Below, piece by piece: positions 61,978 through 64,000 of a stretch of DNA of 64,000 bases. The notes under the pieces were generated by a model. The model was not told the DNA's origin. It made no database searches and was given only the letters and a program-made list of their open reading frames with translations. The translations under genes were made by a program, and so were the position numbers. The DNA is from Pyxicephalus adspersus. Its lineage: Eukaryota > Chordata > Amphibia > Anura > Pyxicephalidae. Numbering within the stretch: the stretch's first letter is position 1; each line of letters starts with the position of its first letter. Location of the stretch: NCBI RefSeq assembly GCF_032062135.1, contig NC_092861.1:60656302-60720301 (forward strand), written 5' to 3'.

Positions 61978-62612
61978 TGTGTGTAATGTGTAGGAGAAGA
62001 GTGTGAAGGAAATAACCATAATCAGTATGTGTAGGAGAGAAGTGTGGAGGGTTCTATCTTGGTCAGTACATGAAGGAGAAGAGTATAGAGGTAATGACCC
62101 AGGTCATTATGTGTGGTAGAGAAGTATAGAGGGTATGACAAAGGGCATAACATGCAGGAGAAGAGTGTGGAAGGTGGAACTCTGGTCAGTATGTCTAGGA
62201 AAAGAGTGCAGAAAGTATAACTATAGACAGTATGTGACCTATAGTCAGTATGTTTAGGAGAGGAGTGTGGAAGGTTCTAACTTGATCAGTATGTGAAGGA
62301 GAAGAGTATAGAGGTAATGACCCAGGTCATTTTGTGTAGTAGAGAAGCATGAAGGGTATGACACAGGGCATAACATGCAGGAGAAGAGTGTGGAAGGTAG
62401 AACTCTGGTCAGTGTGTGCAGGAGAAGAGTGTAGAGGGTATAACTATAGACAGTATGAGTAGGGGTGTGGAGGGTTCTATCTTGGTCACTATGTGAAGGA
62501 GCAGAGTATGGAGGTATGTGTAGCAGAGAAGTATGGAGGGTATGACACAGGTCAGTATGTGTAGGAGAAGAGTGTGGAGATTATGACCCGATTAATATGT
62601 GAAGGGGAGAAG
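61978..62612. repeat. Minisatellite, about 41-bp units in a 223-bp higher-order pattern
   Basis: Units of about 41 bp share AGGAGAAGAGTGTGGAGG and GGTCAGTATGTG. The variable middle words repeat in order (GTTCTATCTTGG, GTAATGACCCAGG, GTATGACACAGGGCATAAC, TAGAACTCTGG, GTATAACTATAGACAG). The GTTCTA anchor occurs at 62051, 62274 and 62474, and GGGCATAACATGCAGG at 62143 and 62366, giving a 223-bp higher-order repeat with a shortened third copy. Confidence 0.92.
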
Positions 62613-63059
62613 AGCCAATGATCAGTCTGCCATGAAATGTCAGCACACAGAAGTACAGTGAGCGCTTTCTTTCCATGTAACAAACACATAAGAAAACAAA
62701 AATATTCCCATCAACCTAAATAATGACTTCAAACACATGTGCAAAGGTGAGTGTAGAGGAAATATACAGATCCAAGGCACAGCATGAGCTTGTTAATAAA
62801 TGCTTAGGGCTTATTTAAAAAAAAATGTTGCCCTACACATGTGTATGTATATATACATAAATGTAAATATCATCAATAAATGTATGTTTTAAAAACCCAG
62901 TGTAGTTTATATTTATATTGTGTTTTCTATCACTTTTGTAGGACCCGCAATTCTTAACAGGAGCCATGTTCTTACTATCACATCCTCAGGTCACTACATC
63001 ATCCTGTTCCTGAGTAATTGGGGTTTAAAGAGGGTATTAGCGAGCTATGTGTAGGCCAG
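62613..63059. other. No gene recognised
   Basis: A+T-rich, nothing identified. Confidence 0.4.
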
Positions 63060-63370
63060 CTATTGGGATTCAAGCAAAGAGAGACAGTTATATGTGATAG
63101 GGAACACGTTTTGATGGGCAGAGTTTTTTATGTTCTAATGTTGCCACAATGGTGAAATTTTAGGAGTTGTAAGCAACAAGTGACACCCACTTGCACCTCC
63201 ACCTCCCCATTCCAGAGAAACTGGAATTCAAGGAAGGGAAGCAGACACTTATGTGTAACATGGCTTGGCAGCACATTTTGATAGATGTAGTTTTTTATGT
63301 TGTAATAAAGTTAGAGTGATGAGATTTTAGGGGATGTTAGCCACAAGTGTCCCCCACTTACATCTAAATT
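63060..63370. repeat. Two imperfect direct repeats, offset about 167 bp
   Basis: Shared words GTTTTTTATGTT, GATTTTAGG and CAACAAGTGACACCCACTT / CCACAAGTGTCCCCCACTT. Confidence 0.7.
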
Positions 63371-63569
63371 TTTAGTTTCCTACACCTTCCTGTTCCTATA
63401 GGTGTTCTGCCATCATGTCTGTTGCAGTATATATGGCTATTATGCCCGCTGCTCCTAATGTTATCAGTTGTGTAATAACACCAAGGATAAATCTTCATGC
63501 AGGTGAGGAGGGAGATGTACGGGGACGTGAAGGGGGTAGTGTTGGAGGGTAAATAGCTGAAGAAATGCC

Positions 63570-63633
63570 ACCCGTTTACCACGGCACCCTAGGCCACGGC
63601 CTAGGTGGCCTTATGGGAAATGCAGCCCTGGTC
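63570..63633 (-). mobile_element. Possible hAT terminus
   Basis: On the minus strand CAGGGCTGCATTTCCCATAA is followed by GGCCACCTAGGCCGTGGC. The CAGGGCTGC start suits a hAT end, but the partner end and duplication were not found. Confidence 0.35.
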
Positions 63634-64000
63634 AGGCTACACTGGTCACTCATTCCAGTGGTTTCCACATGTGAAACCTTCGGCCAAGAGAGCAATACCA
63701 AGGTGGAGCTAAGGCAGCATGCTCTTTAACATTAAGCTCTTGGTGACCATAGCCTAAATTCTATAAGCATTGTCTGCCCTACCTATAAATAATAAACAGC
63801 TAATAAACCTGGATTTGCCAACACAACAGCAAATTTGCAAGTTACCAATTTCCAATACATACAGATGTCCATTAGAGCAAACCTTTCCAAATCTGTATAT
63901 AAGATACAGTCACAAAAATAAGAAAAACATACATATTACATGTATTCCTTAATAATAAAAAATAGTTTCTCTTCATAGTACTGTTATGAGTTAGTAACAA

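Noticed and set aside
61978..62612. Array resembling CRISPR repeats and spacers
   Set aside because: Units are imperfect throughout, without identical repeats separated by unique spacers, and the DNA is eukaryotic. It is a minisatellite.

Overview
This is eukaryotic nuclear DNA, A+T-rich, with two assembly gaps (10035-10490 and 25728-26444). The only host gene I can name is TDRP (testis development-related protein). Two of its coding exons lie on the minus strand at 35.8-37.9 kb with good splice sites. The repeats (hAT, Tc1, mariner and TTAA-type DNA transposons, L2-like LINEs, Gypsy LTR elements, palindromic MITEs ending GGGCCTGATTTAT) together with TDRP suggest an amphibian, most likely a frog. 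That assignment is inference from resemblance, not a database result. Layout. 1-10 kb: a multi-hairpin MITE (1492-1824), a hAT MITE with a perfect 8-bp target duplication (3555-3903), an L2 LINE whose 5' part is inverted (5930-7245), and a decayed hAT transposase gene on the minus strand (8182 into gap 1). 10-26 kb: a minisatellite beside gap 1, AT microsatellites, an older DNA transposon interrupted by an internally deleted Gypsy element (15455-17586), a long-TIR element (19519-19999), a 727-bp element with TIRs and an 8-bp target duplication (21632-22358), a hAT-like element interrupted by a 418-bp insertion (22677-23289), and a solo LTR with a 5-bp target duplication (24837-25558). 26-33 kb: remnants of Tc1-like and mariner (DD34D) transposases, an L2 tail and a possible L1 3' end. 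33.6-37.9 kb: TDRP 3' UTR, last coding exon, intron and penultimate exon. 38-64 kb: probably TDRP intron 1 and/or upstream DNA. It holds a 3,228-bp near-identical tandem duplication (39715-46170) that breaks inside a TTAA MITE, more MITEs, and an ordered minisatellite at 61.98-62.61 kb. TDRP exon 1 was not found and is probably beyond the right edge. The genes here do not form a pathway: one host gene sits among layers of transposon fossils. No intact mobile-element gene is visible. The observations most worth a second look are the tandem duplication and its breakpoints, the gag-integrase deletion derivative nested in another transposon, the 5'-inverted L2, and the short elements whose termini and target duplications can be read to the base.
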